A stretch of DNA of 64,000 nucleotides from Streptomyces sp. NBC_00193. GTDB taxonomy: Bacteria; Actinomycetota; Actinomycetes; Streptomycetales; Streptomycetaceae. Location: the NCBI RefSeq assembly GCF_026342735.1, contig NZ_JAPEMM010000002.1, positions 372,001 to 436,000 on the forward strand, given 5' to 3'. Each line of letters begins with the position of its first letter. Positions within the stretch are counted from its first letter, which is position 1. Made by a program: the position numbers and the translations under genes. Under the pieces are notes generated by a model. That model did not search any database. It was not told the origin of the DNA and saw only the letters and a list, made by a program, of their open reading frames with translations. This document shows positions 49,925 to 58,657 of the stretch, one piece after another.

Positions 49925-51090
49925 CCGCCAGACGATTAGCAGCACTGGCCCACGAGGACCCGTCGCTGCACGCCCTCGCCGAGCGGCTGCTCGCACTGGC
50001 CGAGGCGGGGCTGCCCGAGATGTACCTGCCGGGCGCGGAGACCTTCGTCTTCACGCGGGTGGGGACCGTCTCCCCCGACGGCGCGAGGCGCATGGAACGC
50101 CGCGGTACGAGCACCCGGTACGCGGCCATCACCGCGCTGGGAGCGCGCTTCCTCCCCGAGGAACGCCAGCGCGCGCTCTTCGACGGCCGCAGCGCCGCGG
50201 AGTTCACGTCCCTGCTGGTGGAACGGCTGCCCGCGGTGACGAACCTCGGCGACGCCGCGCTCATCACCTGGGCCGCGGCCGAAACCGGCCACCCCAAGCT
50301 CGCGGACGCCGTGGCGCGGGTGGCCGAACTGGACGTCCCCGGACGTCCGCAGTACACCGTGGAGGCCGCCTGGGTGCTGTCCGCCCTCACCGCGGCCCGT
50401 ACCTCGGTGGACGTCGAGTACCGGCTGGCGGCCGCCCGCGACCGCCTGCTGGCCGCCCGGATCGGGGACGGCCCGCTGTTCCCGCACGCCACCGCGCCCG
50501 GGCTGGTCCCCGGGTACCGCTCCCACGTGGCCTGCTTCGCCGACCAGACCTATCCGCTCCAGGCACTGGCCCGGCTGCACGCCGGCGCCCCCGACCCGAA
50601 GGCCCTCGCGGCCGCCGACGCCTGCGCCGCCCGGATCTGCGCCCTGCAGGGGGACGGCGGACAGTGGTGGTGGCACTACGACGCCCGCACGGGCGGCGTG
50701 GTGGAGGGCTACCCCGTCTACAGCGTGCACCAGCACGCCATGGCACCGACGGCCCTCTTCGACCTGGCCGAAGCGGGCGGCACCGACTTCGGGGCCGAGA
50801 TCCGCCGCGGTCTGCGCTGGATGACGGAGGTGCCCGAGATCAGCGGGCCCGACGGCGTGCCGCGCGAGCCCATGATCCGCGAGGAGTTCGGGGTCACCTG
50901 GCGCAAGGTCTACCGCGGCGATCCAGCCAAGGCCGTGCGCGCCGCCCGCGGCCTCACCACCCGGGTCGCCCCGCGCGCCCGGCTGGCCCCGCTCGACCGG
51001 ATCTTCCGCCCCCTGGCGGTGGACCGCGAGTGCAGGCCCTACGAGTTCGGCTGGCTGCTCCACGCCTGGCTCGGGGGGCTCGGGAGATGA
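49921..51090 (+). CDS. Hypothetical protein of polysaccharide cluster, alpha/alpha-toroid-like
   Basis: 389 residues, no signal peptide or membrane helix. Helix pairs repeat through the sequence, with HEDPSLHALAERLLALAEAG at the start. The GDGGQWWWHYD and YPVYSVHQHAMAPTALFDLAEA segments look like the inner helices of an (alpha/alpha) toroid, as in terpene cyclases or carbohydrate epimerases. The C-terminus returns to YEFGWLLHAWLGG. GTG 49921 and the stop overlap both neighbours, so it is in a coupled operon with the WecG/TagA-type gene. I do not recognise its reaction; a role in sugar modification is inferred from context. Confidence 0.75.
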   Translation: MTARRLAALAHEDPSLHALAERLLALAEAGLPEMYLPGAETFVFTRVGTVSPDGARRMERRGTSTRYAAITALGARFLPEERQRALFDGRSAAEFTSLLVERLPAVTNLGDAALITWAAAETGHPKLADAVARVAELDVPGRPQYTVEAAWVLSALTAARTSVDVEYRLAAARDRLLAARIGDGPLFPHATAPGLVPGYRSHVACFADQTYPLQALARLHAGAPDPKALAAADACAARICALQGDGGQWWWHYDARTGGVVEGYPVYSVHQHAMAPTALFDLAEAGGTDFGAEIRRGLRWMTEVPEISGPDGVPREPMIREEFGVTWRKVYRGDPAKAVRAARGLTTRVAPRARLAPLDRIFRPLAVDRECRPYEFGWLLHAWLGGLGR

Positions 51091-51866
51091 ACCACAGACA
51101 GTCCCTCTTCGGAGTGGCGCTCGACCCCCTGACCATGGACGAGACGGTCCGGCGCTGCCTCGACGCCGTGCAGCGCGGTGAGCAGATCGAGATCGGCATG
51201 GTCAACGCGGCCAAGCTGGTCAACATGCGCCGCGACCCCCGCCTCGCCGCGGCGGTCGCCGGCTGCGACCTCGTCCTGGCCGACGGCCAGGCCGTGGTCT
51301 GGGCCGGTCGCGTCCTGGGGGTCCGGCTGCCCGAACGGGTCGCGGGAATCGACCTGTTCATGCGGCTGCTGGCCGCGGCGGAAACCGCCGAGGTCCCCGT
51401 CTACCTGCTCGGCGCACGGCAGGACGTACTGGACCTCATGCTCGGCCGGATCTCCGAGCGGTTCCCCGCCCTGCGCGTGGCGGGGAGCCGCAACGGCTAC
51501 TTCGAGGACTCCGAGCAGGGCGAGATAGCCGACGCCGTGGCCGCGAGCGGGGCCCGGATGCTGTTCCTCGGCATGACCTCGCCCAAGAAGGAGATCTTCA
51601 CCGCCGGCTACGGCAAGCGCACCGGCGCCCACGTGGTGCACGGCGTGGGCGGCTCCTTCGACATCCTGGCCGGCATCACCAAGCGCGCCCCCCTGCTCTG
51701 GCAGCGGATGGGCCTCGAATGGTTCTACCGGACCCTCCAGGAACCGCGCCGCCTGGGCAAGCGCTACCTCACCACCAATGCCGCCTTCCTCCTCATGACG
51801 GTCCGCGAACTCATCCGCCGCACACCGTCCACACCGCCTTCCGGTTCCGCGAACAGGAGTCACTGA
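51087..51866 (+). CDS. WecG/TagA/CpsF-family glycosyltransferase
   Basis: 259 residues. The GT26 family blocks are visible: VNAAKLVNMRRDP, DGQAVVWAGRVLGVRLPERVAG, DLFMRLL, YLLGARQDVLDLML, GMTSPKKEIF, and HGVGGSFDILAG. Enzymes of this family add ManNAc or ManNAcA to undecaprenyl-linked GlcNAc. ATG 51087 overlaps the previous gene, and its stop overlaps the dehydrogenase start. The C-terminal 30 residues carry Arg-rich amphipathic sequence for membrane attachment. Confidence 0.93.
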   Translation: MNHRQSLFGVALDPLTMDETVRRCLDAVQRGEQIEIGMVNAAKLVNMRRDPRLAAAVAGCDLVLADGQAVVWAGRVLGVRLPERVAGIDLFMRLLAAAETAEVPVYLLGARQDVLDLMLGRISERFPALRVAGSRNGYFEDSEQGEIADAVAASGARMLFLGMTSPKKEIFTAGYGKRTGAHVVHGVGGSFDILAGITKRAPLLWQRMGLEWFYRTLQEPRRLGKRYLTTNAAFLLMTVRELIRRTPSTPPSGSANRSH

Positions 51867-53122
51867 TGCGCGTCGTCGTCGTGGGACAGGGATACGTCGG
51901 CCTTCCACTGGCCATCAGGGCCGCCGAGGTCGGCCACCAGGTGGTCGGCTACGACGTGGACGCCCGGCGGGTCAAGAGCCTCGCCGCCGGCGAGTCCTAC
52001 GTGGAGGACGTCTCCTCCGCCCGGCTGGCCAAGGCGCTGGAACTGGGTACGTACCAGGCCAGTGACCAGGCCCGGGACTGCGGCGGCTTCGACGTCGCGG
52101 TCGTCACCGTCCCGACCCCCTTGCAGGACGGTGCCCCCGACCTGCGCTACATCGAGGAGTCCGCGCACACCCTGGCGCGCTTCCTGCGCCCGGGAGCCAC
52201 CGTCGTACTGGAATCGACCACCTACCCGGGCACCACCGAGGAGCTGTTCGGGCCGATCCTGGAAGACGGTTCGGGCCTCACGGCCGGCGTGGACTTCCAC
52301 CTCGGATACAGCCCGGAACGCATCGACCCCGGCAACAAGGTGTGGGGCTTCCAGCAGACGCCGAAGGTGGTCTCCGGCGTCAACGCCCTCTCGCTCAAGG
52401 CCGTGGAGACCTTCTACGCGGGACTCGTCGACACCACGGTGCCGGTGCGCTCCCCCAAGGAGGCCGAGCTGGCGAAGCTGCTGGAGAACACCTTCCGGCA
52501 CGTGAACATCGCCCTGGTCAACGAGATAGCCATGTTCGCCCGCCACCTCGACATCGACGTGTGGCAGACCATCGAGGCCGCTTCCAGCAAGCCGTTCGGC
52601 TTCATGAAGTTCACGCCGGGCCCCGGAGTCGGCGGTCACTGCCTGCCCATCGACCCCTCGTACCTGTCGTGGCGGGTCCAGCGCGAGCTGGGCCAGAACT
52701 TCCGCTTCGTGGAGCTGGCCAACGACATCAACAGCCACATGCCCGAGTACGTGACGCGCCGGATCATGGACGCGCTCAACGCCAAGCGCCGCTCGGTCAA
52801 CGGCTCCCGGATCCTGCTCCTGGGACTGGCGTACAAGAAGAACACCGGCGACGCCCGGGAGTCTCCCGCGGTGCGCGTCTCCCAGCTGCTCCTGGACATG
52901 GGCGCCAAGGTGCGCGCGGCCGACCCCCACGTGGTGGAGAGCATCAAGGTCGACGCGCGCCTCTCGCGGGTGGAGCCGACCCGCAAGGAGCTGGCCGCCG
53001 CCGACGTGGTCGTGCTGCTCACGGACCACGACTCCTTCGACTACCCGATGATCACCGAGCACGCCTCGCTGATCCTCGACTGCCGCAACCGGCTGTCGGG
53101 ACCCACCGTGGAGGTGCTCTGA
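51866..53122 (+). CDS. wecC: Nucleotide sugar dehydrogenase, WecC/WbpA-type
   Basis: 418 residues. NAD-binding GQGYVGLPLAIRAAE at the N-terminus, the VPTPL loop, ESTTYPGTTEE, the YSPERIDPGNK segment, a Lys in LAKLLENTFRHVNIAL and the catalytic Cys in GVGGHCLPIDP near residue 260. It oxidises the C6 hydroxyl of a UDP-hexosamine twice to the uronic acid. Next to a UDP-GlcNAc 2-epimerase and a WecG-type transferase, UDP-ManNAc is the likely substrate. Four bp separate it from the epimerase gene. UDP-GlcNAc as substrate is the main alternative. Confidence 0.92.
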   Translation: MRVVVVGQGYVGLPLAIRAAEVGHQVVGYDVDARRVKSLAAGESYVEDVSSARLAKALELGTYQASDQARDCGGFDVAVVTVPTPLQDGAPDLRYIEESAHTLARFLRPGATVVLESTTYPGTTEELFGPILEDGSGLTAGVDFHLGYSPERIDPGNKVWGFQQTPKVVSGVNALSLKAVETFYAGLVDTTVPVRSPKEAELAKLLENTFRHVNIALVNEIAMFARHLDIDVWQTIEAASSKPFGFMKFTPGPGVGGHCLPIDPSYLSWRVQRELGQNFRFVELANDINSHMPEYVTRRIMDALNAKRRSVNGSRILLLGLAYKKNTGDARESPAVRVSQLLLDMGAKVRAADPHVVESIKVDARLSRVEPTRKELAAADVVVLLTDHDSFDYPMITEHASLILDCRNRLSGPTVEVL

Positions 53123-53126
53123 CTCC

Positions 53127-54254
53127 ATGACCAGGATCGTCTGCGTGGCCGGAGCCCGGCCCAACTACATGAAGATCAAACCGGTGATGGACGCGCTGGA
53201 GCGCCGCAGCGCCGAGGTCGTCCTCGTCCACACCGGCCAGCACTACGACGAGTCCATGAACGACGTCTTCTTCCGCGACCTCGGCATCCGCTCCCCCGAC
53301 CGCTATCTGGGAGCCGGGTCCGGCAGCCACGCCCAGCAGACCGGCCGGGTGATGGAGGCCTTCGAGCCGCTGCTCGAGGAGCTGGTCCCGGACGCCGTCG
53401 TCGTGGTCGGGGACATCAACTCCACCCTGGCCTGCGCCCTGGTCACCGCGAAGGCCGGGCCGCTGCTCGCCCACGTGGAGGCGGGGCTGCGCAGCCGGGA
53501 CTGGAGCATGCCCGAGGAGGTCAACCGGGTCGCCACCGACCGGATCAGCGACTACCTGCTGGCCCCCTCCCCCGACGCCGCCGTGAACCTGCGGTCGGAG
53601 GGGTACCGGGAGGACCAGATCCACGTCGTGGGCAACGTCATGATCGACACCCTGTTCGCCAACCTGGAGCGGGCCCGGCGCTCCGACGTCCTCGACCGCT
53701 ACGGGCTCACCCGCGGCGGGTACGGCCTGGTCACCCTGCACCGGCCGGCCAACGTGGACGATCCGGACGCCCTGCGCGGTCTGCTGAAGGCGCTGGGCGA
53801 GATCGCGGGCCGCTGCCCGCTGCTGCTGCCCGTGCACCCCCGGGCGGCCGAACGGCTGGCCGAGATCGGCGTCCCCGGCGGCATCCGGCTGGTGCCGGCC
53901 GCCGGATACCTCGATTTCATCGCCCTGCAGGACTCCGCCCGCGTGGTGCTCACCGACTCCGGGGGCATCCAGGAGGAGACCACGGCGCTCGGCGTGCCCT
54001 GTGTGACCCTCCGGGAGAACACCGAGCGCCCGATCACCGTCGAGCAGGGCACCAACGTCCTGGCGGGCACCGACCCGGACCGCATCACGGCCACGGTGCA
54101 CCGGGTGCTCGACGATCCGCCCGCGCCCCGCTGCCCCGAGCTGTGGGACGGCCGCGCGAGCGAGCGCATCGCGCAGGTGCTCCTGGAGGGCGGGAGCGCG
54201 GCCACCCGGCCGCGGCCCACCGACCTGGTCCCGGGCACCGCGCCCGTCGTCTAG
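53127..54254 (+). CDS. wecB: UDP-N-acetylglucosamine 2-epimerase (non-hydrolysing)
   Basis: 375 residues. Family blocks: GARPNYMKIKPVMDAL, HTGQHYDESMNDVFF, VVGDINSTLACAL, HVEAGLRSRDWSMPEEVNR, VTLHRPANVDDP, PVHPRAAERL, LTDSGGIQEETTALGVPC and TLRENTERPIT. This enzyme makes UDP-ManNAc from UDP-GlcNAc in the cytosol. It ends the plus-strand operon, as a strong hairpin follows at 54256-54306. The start ATG 53127 is 4 bp after the dehydrogenase stop. Confidence 0.95.
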   Translation: MTRIVCVAGARPNYMKIKPVMDALERRSAEVVLVHTGQHYDESMNDVFFRDLGIRSPDRYLGAGSGSHAQQTGRVMEAFEPLLEELVPDAVVVVGDINSTLACALVTAKAGPLLAHVEAGLRSRDWSMPEEVNRVATDRISDYLLAPSPDAAVNLRSEGYREDQIHVVGNVMIDTLFANLERARRSDVLDRYGLTRGGYGLVTLHRPANVDDPDALRGLLKALGEIAGRCPLLLPVHPRAAERLAEIGVPGGIRLVPAAGYLDFIALQDSARVVLTDSGGIQEETTALGVPCVTLRENTERPITVEQGTNVLAGTDPDRITATVHRVLDDPPAPRCPELWDGRASERIAQVLLEGGSAATRPRPTDLVPGTAPVV

Positions 54255-54255
54255 C

Positions 54256-54306
54256 GCCGTGGCCGGAAGGGTTCGCCGTACCACGGCGGACCCTTCCGGC
54301 CACGGC
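54256..54306 (+). terminator. Strong terminator inside polysaccharide cluster
   Basis: 23-bp arms with one mismatch (54256-54278 and 54284-54306, GCCGTGGCCGGAAGGG...), loop TACCA, starting one base after the wecB stop codon. It separates the sugar-supply genes from the Wzz-flippase genes and should stop or strongly reduce transcription. Confidence 0.9.
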
Positions 54307-54347
54307 ACCGTTTCCACCCCTGTTCCACCTGGATCGAAAGAAGGCTG

Positions 54348-55151
54348 ATGGACCTCGCGGAGATCTGGCGGGTCATGCGCAGGCGCTGGTACGTGCTGCT
54401 GCCCGGGCTGCTGCTCACGGCCGCGCTCATCACCGGCGTGTACCTGCTGGTCCCGGTGGAGTACCGGTCGCAGAGCACCGTGACCCTCCTGAACTCGAAG
54501 AAGGCCACGGTCGCCTTCGACGGCAACCCCTTCCTGAGCACCCAGGCCTCGCTCACCGGCATGGCGGACGGGCTGGCCCGCAACCTCAACTCCGACGATT
54601 CCAAGGCCGACCTGAAGGCCCAGGGACTCACCGGCGTGTACGAGGCGAAGATCGCCGACAACGCCCAGGGGCCCTTCATGTGGCTGAGCGTCACCGGCAC
54701 CGACCCGGCCGCCGTCCTGCAGTCCGACAAGCTCTTCACCGCGTACGCCGAGAAACGGCTCCTGGAGTTCCAGGCGCAGCAGTCGGTGACCCCCGAGGCG
54801 ATGATCCGGATGGCGACGATCGTGCCGCCGCAGAAGCCCGAGGCGCAGACGAAGACCCGGCTCCAGTACCTGGTCATGGCGGCGGCGCTGGGCTTCGTCC
54901 TCAGCCTGGTGGCCACCTTCTTCGTCGAGGCCCGGCGACGCAAGGCCGACAAGCCCGGCCGGCGCAAGCCCGTGGCATCCGACCTGGAGCCGCCCGAGGA
55001 CCACGGCTCCGGGCCGGGTTCCGGTTTCGACCACGGGTCCGACGGGTCCGACGACCGGTTCGACGATCACACCGGCGCCGCCGACCCCACGGCCACGATG
55101 GCGCTCAAGGTCCTGCCCTCGTCGGCCTTCCGCTCCAAGGCACCCAAGTGA
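54348..55151 (+). CDS. Wzz-like chain-length/polysaccharide co-polymerase protein
   Basis: 267 residues. The N-terminus MDLAEIWRVMRRRWYVLLPG then LLLTAALITGVYLLV is the first membrane helix of a Wzz-type protein; a periplasmic-like part follows with repeated dense beta/alpha segments, and a second helix (LVMAAALGFVLSLVATFF) lies near residue 190. The C-terminus is an acidic Asp/Gly/Ser-rich cytosolic tail (GSGPGSGFDHGSDGS). No kinase domain is fused. It is the first of three Wzz-like segments in this cluster. Stop overlaps the flippase start. Confidence 0.88.
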   Translation: MDLAEIWRVMRRRWYVLLPGLLLTAALITGVYLLVPVEYRSQSTVTLLNSKKATVAFDGNPFLSTQASLTGMADGLARNLNSDDSKADLKAQGLTGVYEAKIADNAQGPFMWLSVTGTDPAAVLQSDKLFTAYAEKRLLEFQAQQSVTPEAMIRMATIVPPQKPEAQTKTRLQYLVMAAALGFVLSLVATFFVEARRRKADKPGRRKPVASDLEPPEDHGSGPGSGFDHGSDGSDDRFDDHTGAADPTATMALKVLPSSAFRSKAPK

Positions 55152-56662
55152 CCGCCCCCACCACGGACACCGGCACCCAGGACCCGTCCGGGGCCTTCCC
55201 TGGGGCCCCGGACGAGGCGCCTTCCCTGGGGCGCAAGGTGGGATCCGCCGCCCGGTGGAGCCTGGTCAACACCATGGTGATGCGCCTGGGCAACTTCGCC
55301 ATGGGCATCGTCCTCGCCCGCTTCTTCCTCGGTCCCGAGGCCTGGGGCGTCTACGGGATCGCCCAGACGGTCCTGCTGGTCCTGCTCTCCGCGAACGAGC
55401 TCGGGGTCTCCCTGGCCATCGTGCGCTGGGAGGGCGACCCCCGCCGCTTCGCCCCGACGGTCCTCACGCTGAGCGCCGCCTCGAGTCTGCTGCTGTACGC
55501 GGCGCTCTTCGCGCTCGCCCCGGCGGTGGCCGGTGTGCTCGGCTCGCCCGAGGCCTCGGGCGTCCTGCGGGTGATGTGCGTGGTCGTGGTCCTCGACGGC
55601 CTGTCCCAGGTGCCCGCGGGCTTCCTCACCCGTGCGTTCGCACAAGGCCGGCGGATGGCCGTCGACGCGGTCAACTTCGTTCTCAGCACCGCGGTGACCC
55701 TGCTGCTGGCCGCCCAGGGCTGGGGCGCGATGAGCTTCGCCTGGGGCGCCGTCGCCGGCAGCGCGGGCGCGCTCGTCGGCTGCTGTCTCGCGGCCCCGGG
55801 CACCCTGCGGTTCGGCTGGGACCGGGAACAGGCCCGGGCCCTGCTCGGCTTCGGACTGCCGCTCGCCGGAGCCAGCCTGCTCGCCCTCGGCGTCGCCAAC
55901 GTGCCGCCCATGGTGGTGGGTTCGAACCTGGACCAGCTGGCCCTCGGCTTCTACGTGCTCGCGTTCAACATCTCCGGCTGGCCCGTCCGGATCGTCTCCG
56001 AGGCGGCCCGGCGGGTCTCCTTCGCCGGATTCTCCCGGCTGGCCGAGTCCCCCAAGGCCCTGGCCGACGGATTCGGCCGCGCCCTCGGCGTCCTGGTGAC
56101 GGTCACCGTCCCGCTCTGCGTGCTGCTGGGCGGCCTCGCCGGACCGATCGTGGTGCTCGTGTACGGGGAACGGTGGGAGCCAGCGGCCCGTGCACTGCCC
56201 TGGCTGATGGCTCTCGGTCTGATCCGCATCGGCTGCGAACTCGCCTACGACTGTCTGGTGGCCATCGGGCGACGCCGCTCGCTGATCGCCGTACAGGGCC
56301 TGTGGCTCCTCCTCCTGGTCCCGGTCCTCGTGGCCGGCGCCCGCACCGGCGGGATCGCCGGGGTGGCACAGGGCCAGGTCCTGGTCGCCGGGGCCGTCGT
56401 GGTGCCGGTGTACCTCGTCGCGCTGCACTGCGGCGGTGTCCGGCTGGGCATCGTGGCGCGCGCCTGCGCCTGGCCCCTCCTCGGCGGGGCCGTGATGGCG
56501 GGTGCGGTTCTCGGCCTGGAACGGCTCCTCGGCGACGGCGTCCTGGCGCTCCTCGCCACCGCGGCGGCCGCCACCCTGTGCTATGCCGTGTGCGTACTGC
56601 CCAGCTTCGGGTTCCTCCGCGGCACTGCCTCGGCCGCCGCGGCCACGACGACGAAGGACTGA
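55148..56662 (+). CDS. Wzx-like polysaccharide flippase
   Basis: 504 residues with 12 to 14 hydrophobic helices, the MATE/PST-type lipid-linked oligosaccharide flippase layout. Features include GSAARWSLVNTMVMRLGNF, LARFFLGPEAWGVYGIAQT, AFAQGRRMAVDAVNFVL and the loop ISGWPVRIVSEAARRVSFAGFSRL. A soluble Pro/Thr-rich N-terminus of about 30 residues precedes helix 1. GTG 55148 overlaps the Wzz-like gene stop. It should turn undecaprenyl-linked repeat units across the membrane. Confidence 0.9.
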   Translation: MTAPTTDTGTQDPSGAFPGAPDEAPSLGRKVGSAARWSLVNTMVMRLGNFAMGIVLARFFLGPEAWGVYGIAQTVLLVLLSANELGVSLAIVRWEGDPRRFAPTVLTLSAASSLLLYAALFALAPAVAGVLGSPEASGVLRVMCVVVVLDGLSQVPAGFLTRAFAQGRRMAVDAVNFVLSTAVTLLLAAQGWGAMSFAWGAVAGSAGALVGCCLAAPGTLRFGWDREQARALLGFGLPLAGASLLALGVANVPPMVVGSNLDQLALGFYVLAFNISGWPVRIVSEAARRVSFAGFSRLAESPKALADGFGRALGVLVTVTVPLCVLLGGLAGPIVVLVYGERWEPAARALPWLMALGLIRIGCELAYDCLVAIGRRRSLIAVQGLWLLLLVPVLVAGARTGGIAGVAQGQVLVAGAVVVPVYLVALHCGGVRLGIVARACAWPLLGGAVMAGAVLGLERLLGDGVLALLATAAAATLCYAVCVLPSFGFLRGTASAAAATTTKD

Positions 56663-56667
56663 CACTC

Positions 56668-57792
56668 ATGGCACGCCTGCGCAAACGGCTGTGGGCCTGG
56701 CTGCTGGCCGGGTTCTTACTGGTCGCCGCCCTGACCCTCTACCAGGCCGAGCGGACGGGCCGCAGCGAGTCGGCGGCCGATTCCTGCCCGGAGGCCGCCC
56801 TCGAATGCCCCGGGGAGGAGAAGCCCCTTCCCCTCCCCGTGCCCGTCGAGCCCTCCGTCTCGCCGTCCGCATCCGGCAGCCCGAGCCCCTCCGCGACCTC
56901 GGCCTCCCCCTCGCCCACACCCCCGCCGGGCAGCAGCGCACCGCCGGCCCCCGCACCGGGCCCCGCCTGCAACGCCACCTCACCCGGCGCCTGCGGCTTC
57001 CCCGACGCGCGCTCCACCGGCCCGCGGATCGCGCTGGAGCGGCACGACACGGGGAACATGTCGATCAAGACCGACGGCACGGTCATCAAGGGCTGGGACA
57101 TCCGCGGATCGCTGGACGTCTACGCCGACAACGTCACGATCATCGACAGCCGGATCACCTCGACCAACTGGTGGGGCGTCAACCTCCGTCCGGGCTTCAA
57201 GGGCCTGCGGGTCCTGCACACCACGATCACCGCCGTACCGGGCAAGGGCCCCGACAACGGCGGCGTCAACTACGCGGTGTCCAACATGGGTGACAGTTCC
57301 GTCGAGGTCGGCTGGTGCGACGTCTCGGTGTTCGGCAACGCCCTGTCCATGGGCCAGGGCGATCTGCACGACAACTACGTCCACGACATCGTCGCCTTCC
57401 GCAACCTGGGCGGGGAGTGGCAGCACACCGACGCCGTGATCAGCGGCGGTGGCAACAAGGGCCGGCTGACGGTCCGCCACAACACCCTGCTGAACTCCGT
57501 ACCGGTCGACAAGGGCGCCAGCGCGGCGCTCGGTCTCTTCGCCGACACCGGTGTGGTCTCCAACGTGATCGTGGACGACAACTGGCTGGCCGGAGGGGCG
57601 TACGCGCTCTACGGCGGCGGCCCGGGGGCCACCGGCATCCAGGTCACGGACAACGTGTTCTCCACCCAGTACCACCCCAAGAGCGGGCTCTACGGGGCGG
57701 TCGCCGCGTGGAACGCGGGTGGCGCGGGGAACGTGTGGCGCGGCAACCGGATGTCGGACGGGCGTCCCGTCGTACCCGAACCCTCCCCCTGA
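56668..57792 (+). CDS. Secreted or anchored right-handed beta-helix protein
   Basis: 374 residues. One N-terminal membrane helix (LWAWLLAGFLLVAALTLY) follows a basic start, then a Ser/Pro-rich spacer of about 65 residues (VSPSASGSPSPSATSASPSP) and a beta-helix domain with repeating strands: TVIKGWDIRGSLDVYADNVT, IIDSRITSTNWWGVNLRPG, GDLHDNYVHDIVAF, NVIVDDNWLAGGAYALYGG. Such folds occur in carbohydrate lyases and epimerases, but no catalytic set is clear. Two Cys near CNATSPGACG may make a disulfide. It lies between the flippase and a glycosyltransferase, suggesting polymer modification outside the cell. Confidence 0.85.
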   Translation: MARLRKRLWAWLLAGFLLVAALTLYQAERTGRSESAADSCPEAALECPGEEKPLPLPVPVEPSVSPSASGSPSPSATSASPSPTPPPGSSAPPAPAPGPACNATSPGACGFPDARSTGPRIALERHDTGNMSIKTDGTVIKGWDIRGSLDVYADNVTIIDSRITSTNWWGVNLRPGFKGLRVLHTTITAVPGKGPDNGGVNYAVSNMGDSSVEVGWCDVSVFGNALSMGQGDLHDNYVHDIVAFRNLGGEWQHTDAVISGGGNKGRLTVRHNTLLNSVPVDKGASAALGLFADTGVVSNVIVDDNWLAGGAYALYGGGPGATGIQVTDNVFSTQYHPKSGLYGAVAAWNAGGAGNVWRGNRMSDGRPVVPEPSP

Positions 57793-57810
57793 CCACCGAG
57801 AGGACATGAC

Positions 57811-58647
57811 ATGCGCCGCATCGCCCGGGCCCCCTGGGAGCTGCTCAAGCGGGCCTTCGGCTGGCTGGTGCTCTTCGAGGCCAGGAACAAGCTCCTACTG
57901 GCCGCCTCCGCCGTGCGGCTGCGCCGTTTCGAGAACGCGGAGACCGGCCGGCTGGGCTCGCTCCTGGAGCGGCCGCCGTCCGCGCTGGTGGCCACCGTGA
58001 TCGCCACCCACCGCCGTCCCGAGGCCCTGCGCGCGGCCGTGCGCTCGGCCCTGGCGCAGACGGTGTCCGACCAGGTGGTCATCGTCGTGGACGACGGCGC
58101 GGGGCTGCCCGAACTCCCGCCGGATCCGCGGCTCTTCGCGGTCTCACTGGCACGGAACACGGCCACGGCCGGGGTGGTGCGCAATGTGGGGATCCGACTG
58201 AGCCGCTCGCGGTACGTGGCCTTCCTGGACGACGACAACCTGTGGGAGCCGGACCACCTGGAGCAGGCCCTGACGGTCCTGGAGTCCCCGGGCGGACCGG
58301 ACGCGGTGTACACGGCGCTGCGCAGGATGCTCCCCGACGGCACCCAGCGGGATGTGCTGTCGGTGCCCTTCGACCGCCGGCGCAGCGCGCACGAAGCCTT
58401 CCTCGACACCAATGCCTTCGTGGCGCGCCGCACCCCGGCCCTGTACTTCAGCCGCCTGCGACGGACTCCCGAGGTGCTGCCCCGTGAGGACTGGGAGCTG
58501 GTGCGCCGCTACAGCCGCAGCCACGAGGTGCGCCACCTGCCCCGCCCCACCGTCCGGTACCTGGTCAACCCGGAGAGCTTCTACACCGCTTGGGAGGGGC
58601 CGGCGCCCACCGGTCCCGCTCCCGCCGGTCCGGCCCCCGTCGCCTAG
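57811..58647 (+). CDS. Family-2 glycosyltransferase
   Basis: 278 residues. GT-A fold: VATVIATHRRPEALRAAVRSALAQ, VIVVDDGAG, NVGIRLSRSRYVAFLDDDNLWEPD with the DDD metal site, and a WELVRRYSRSHEVRHL segment near the C-terminus. About 50 N-terminal residues precede the fold, including an amphipathic AFGWLVLFEARNKLLLAASA stretch that could attach to the membrane. The last 20 residues are a Pro/Ala/Gly repeat (PTGPAPAGPAP). It is the last gene of the plus-strand run and is convergent with the next glycosyltransferase. Confidence 0.9.
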   Translation: MRRIARAPWELLKRAFGWLVLFEARNKLLLAASAVRLRRFENAETGRLGSLLERPPSALVATVIATHRRPEALRAAVRSALAQTVSDQVVIVVDDGAGLPELPPDPRLFAVSLARNTATAGVVRNVGIRLSRSRYVAFLDDDNLWEPDHLEQALTVLESPGGPDAVYTALRRMLPDGTQRDVLSVPFDRRRSAHEAFLDTNAFVARRTPALYFSRLRRTPEVLPREDWELVRRYSRSHEVRHLPRPTVRYLVNPESFYTAWEGPAPTGPAPAGPAPVA

Positions 58648-58657
58648 AACCGCCGGC

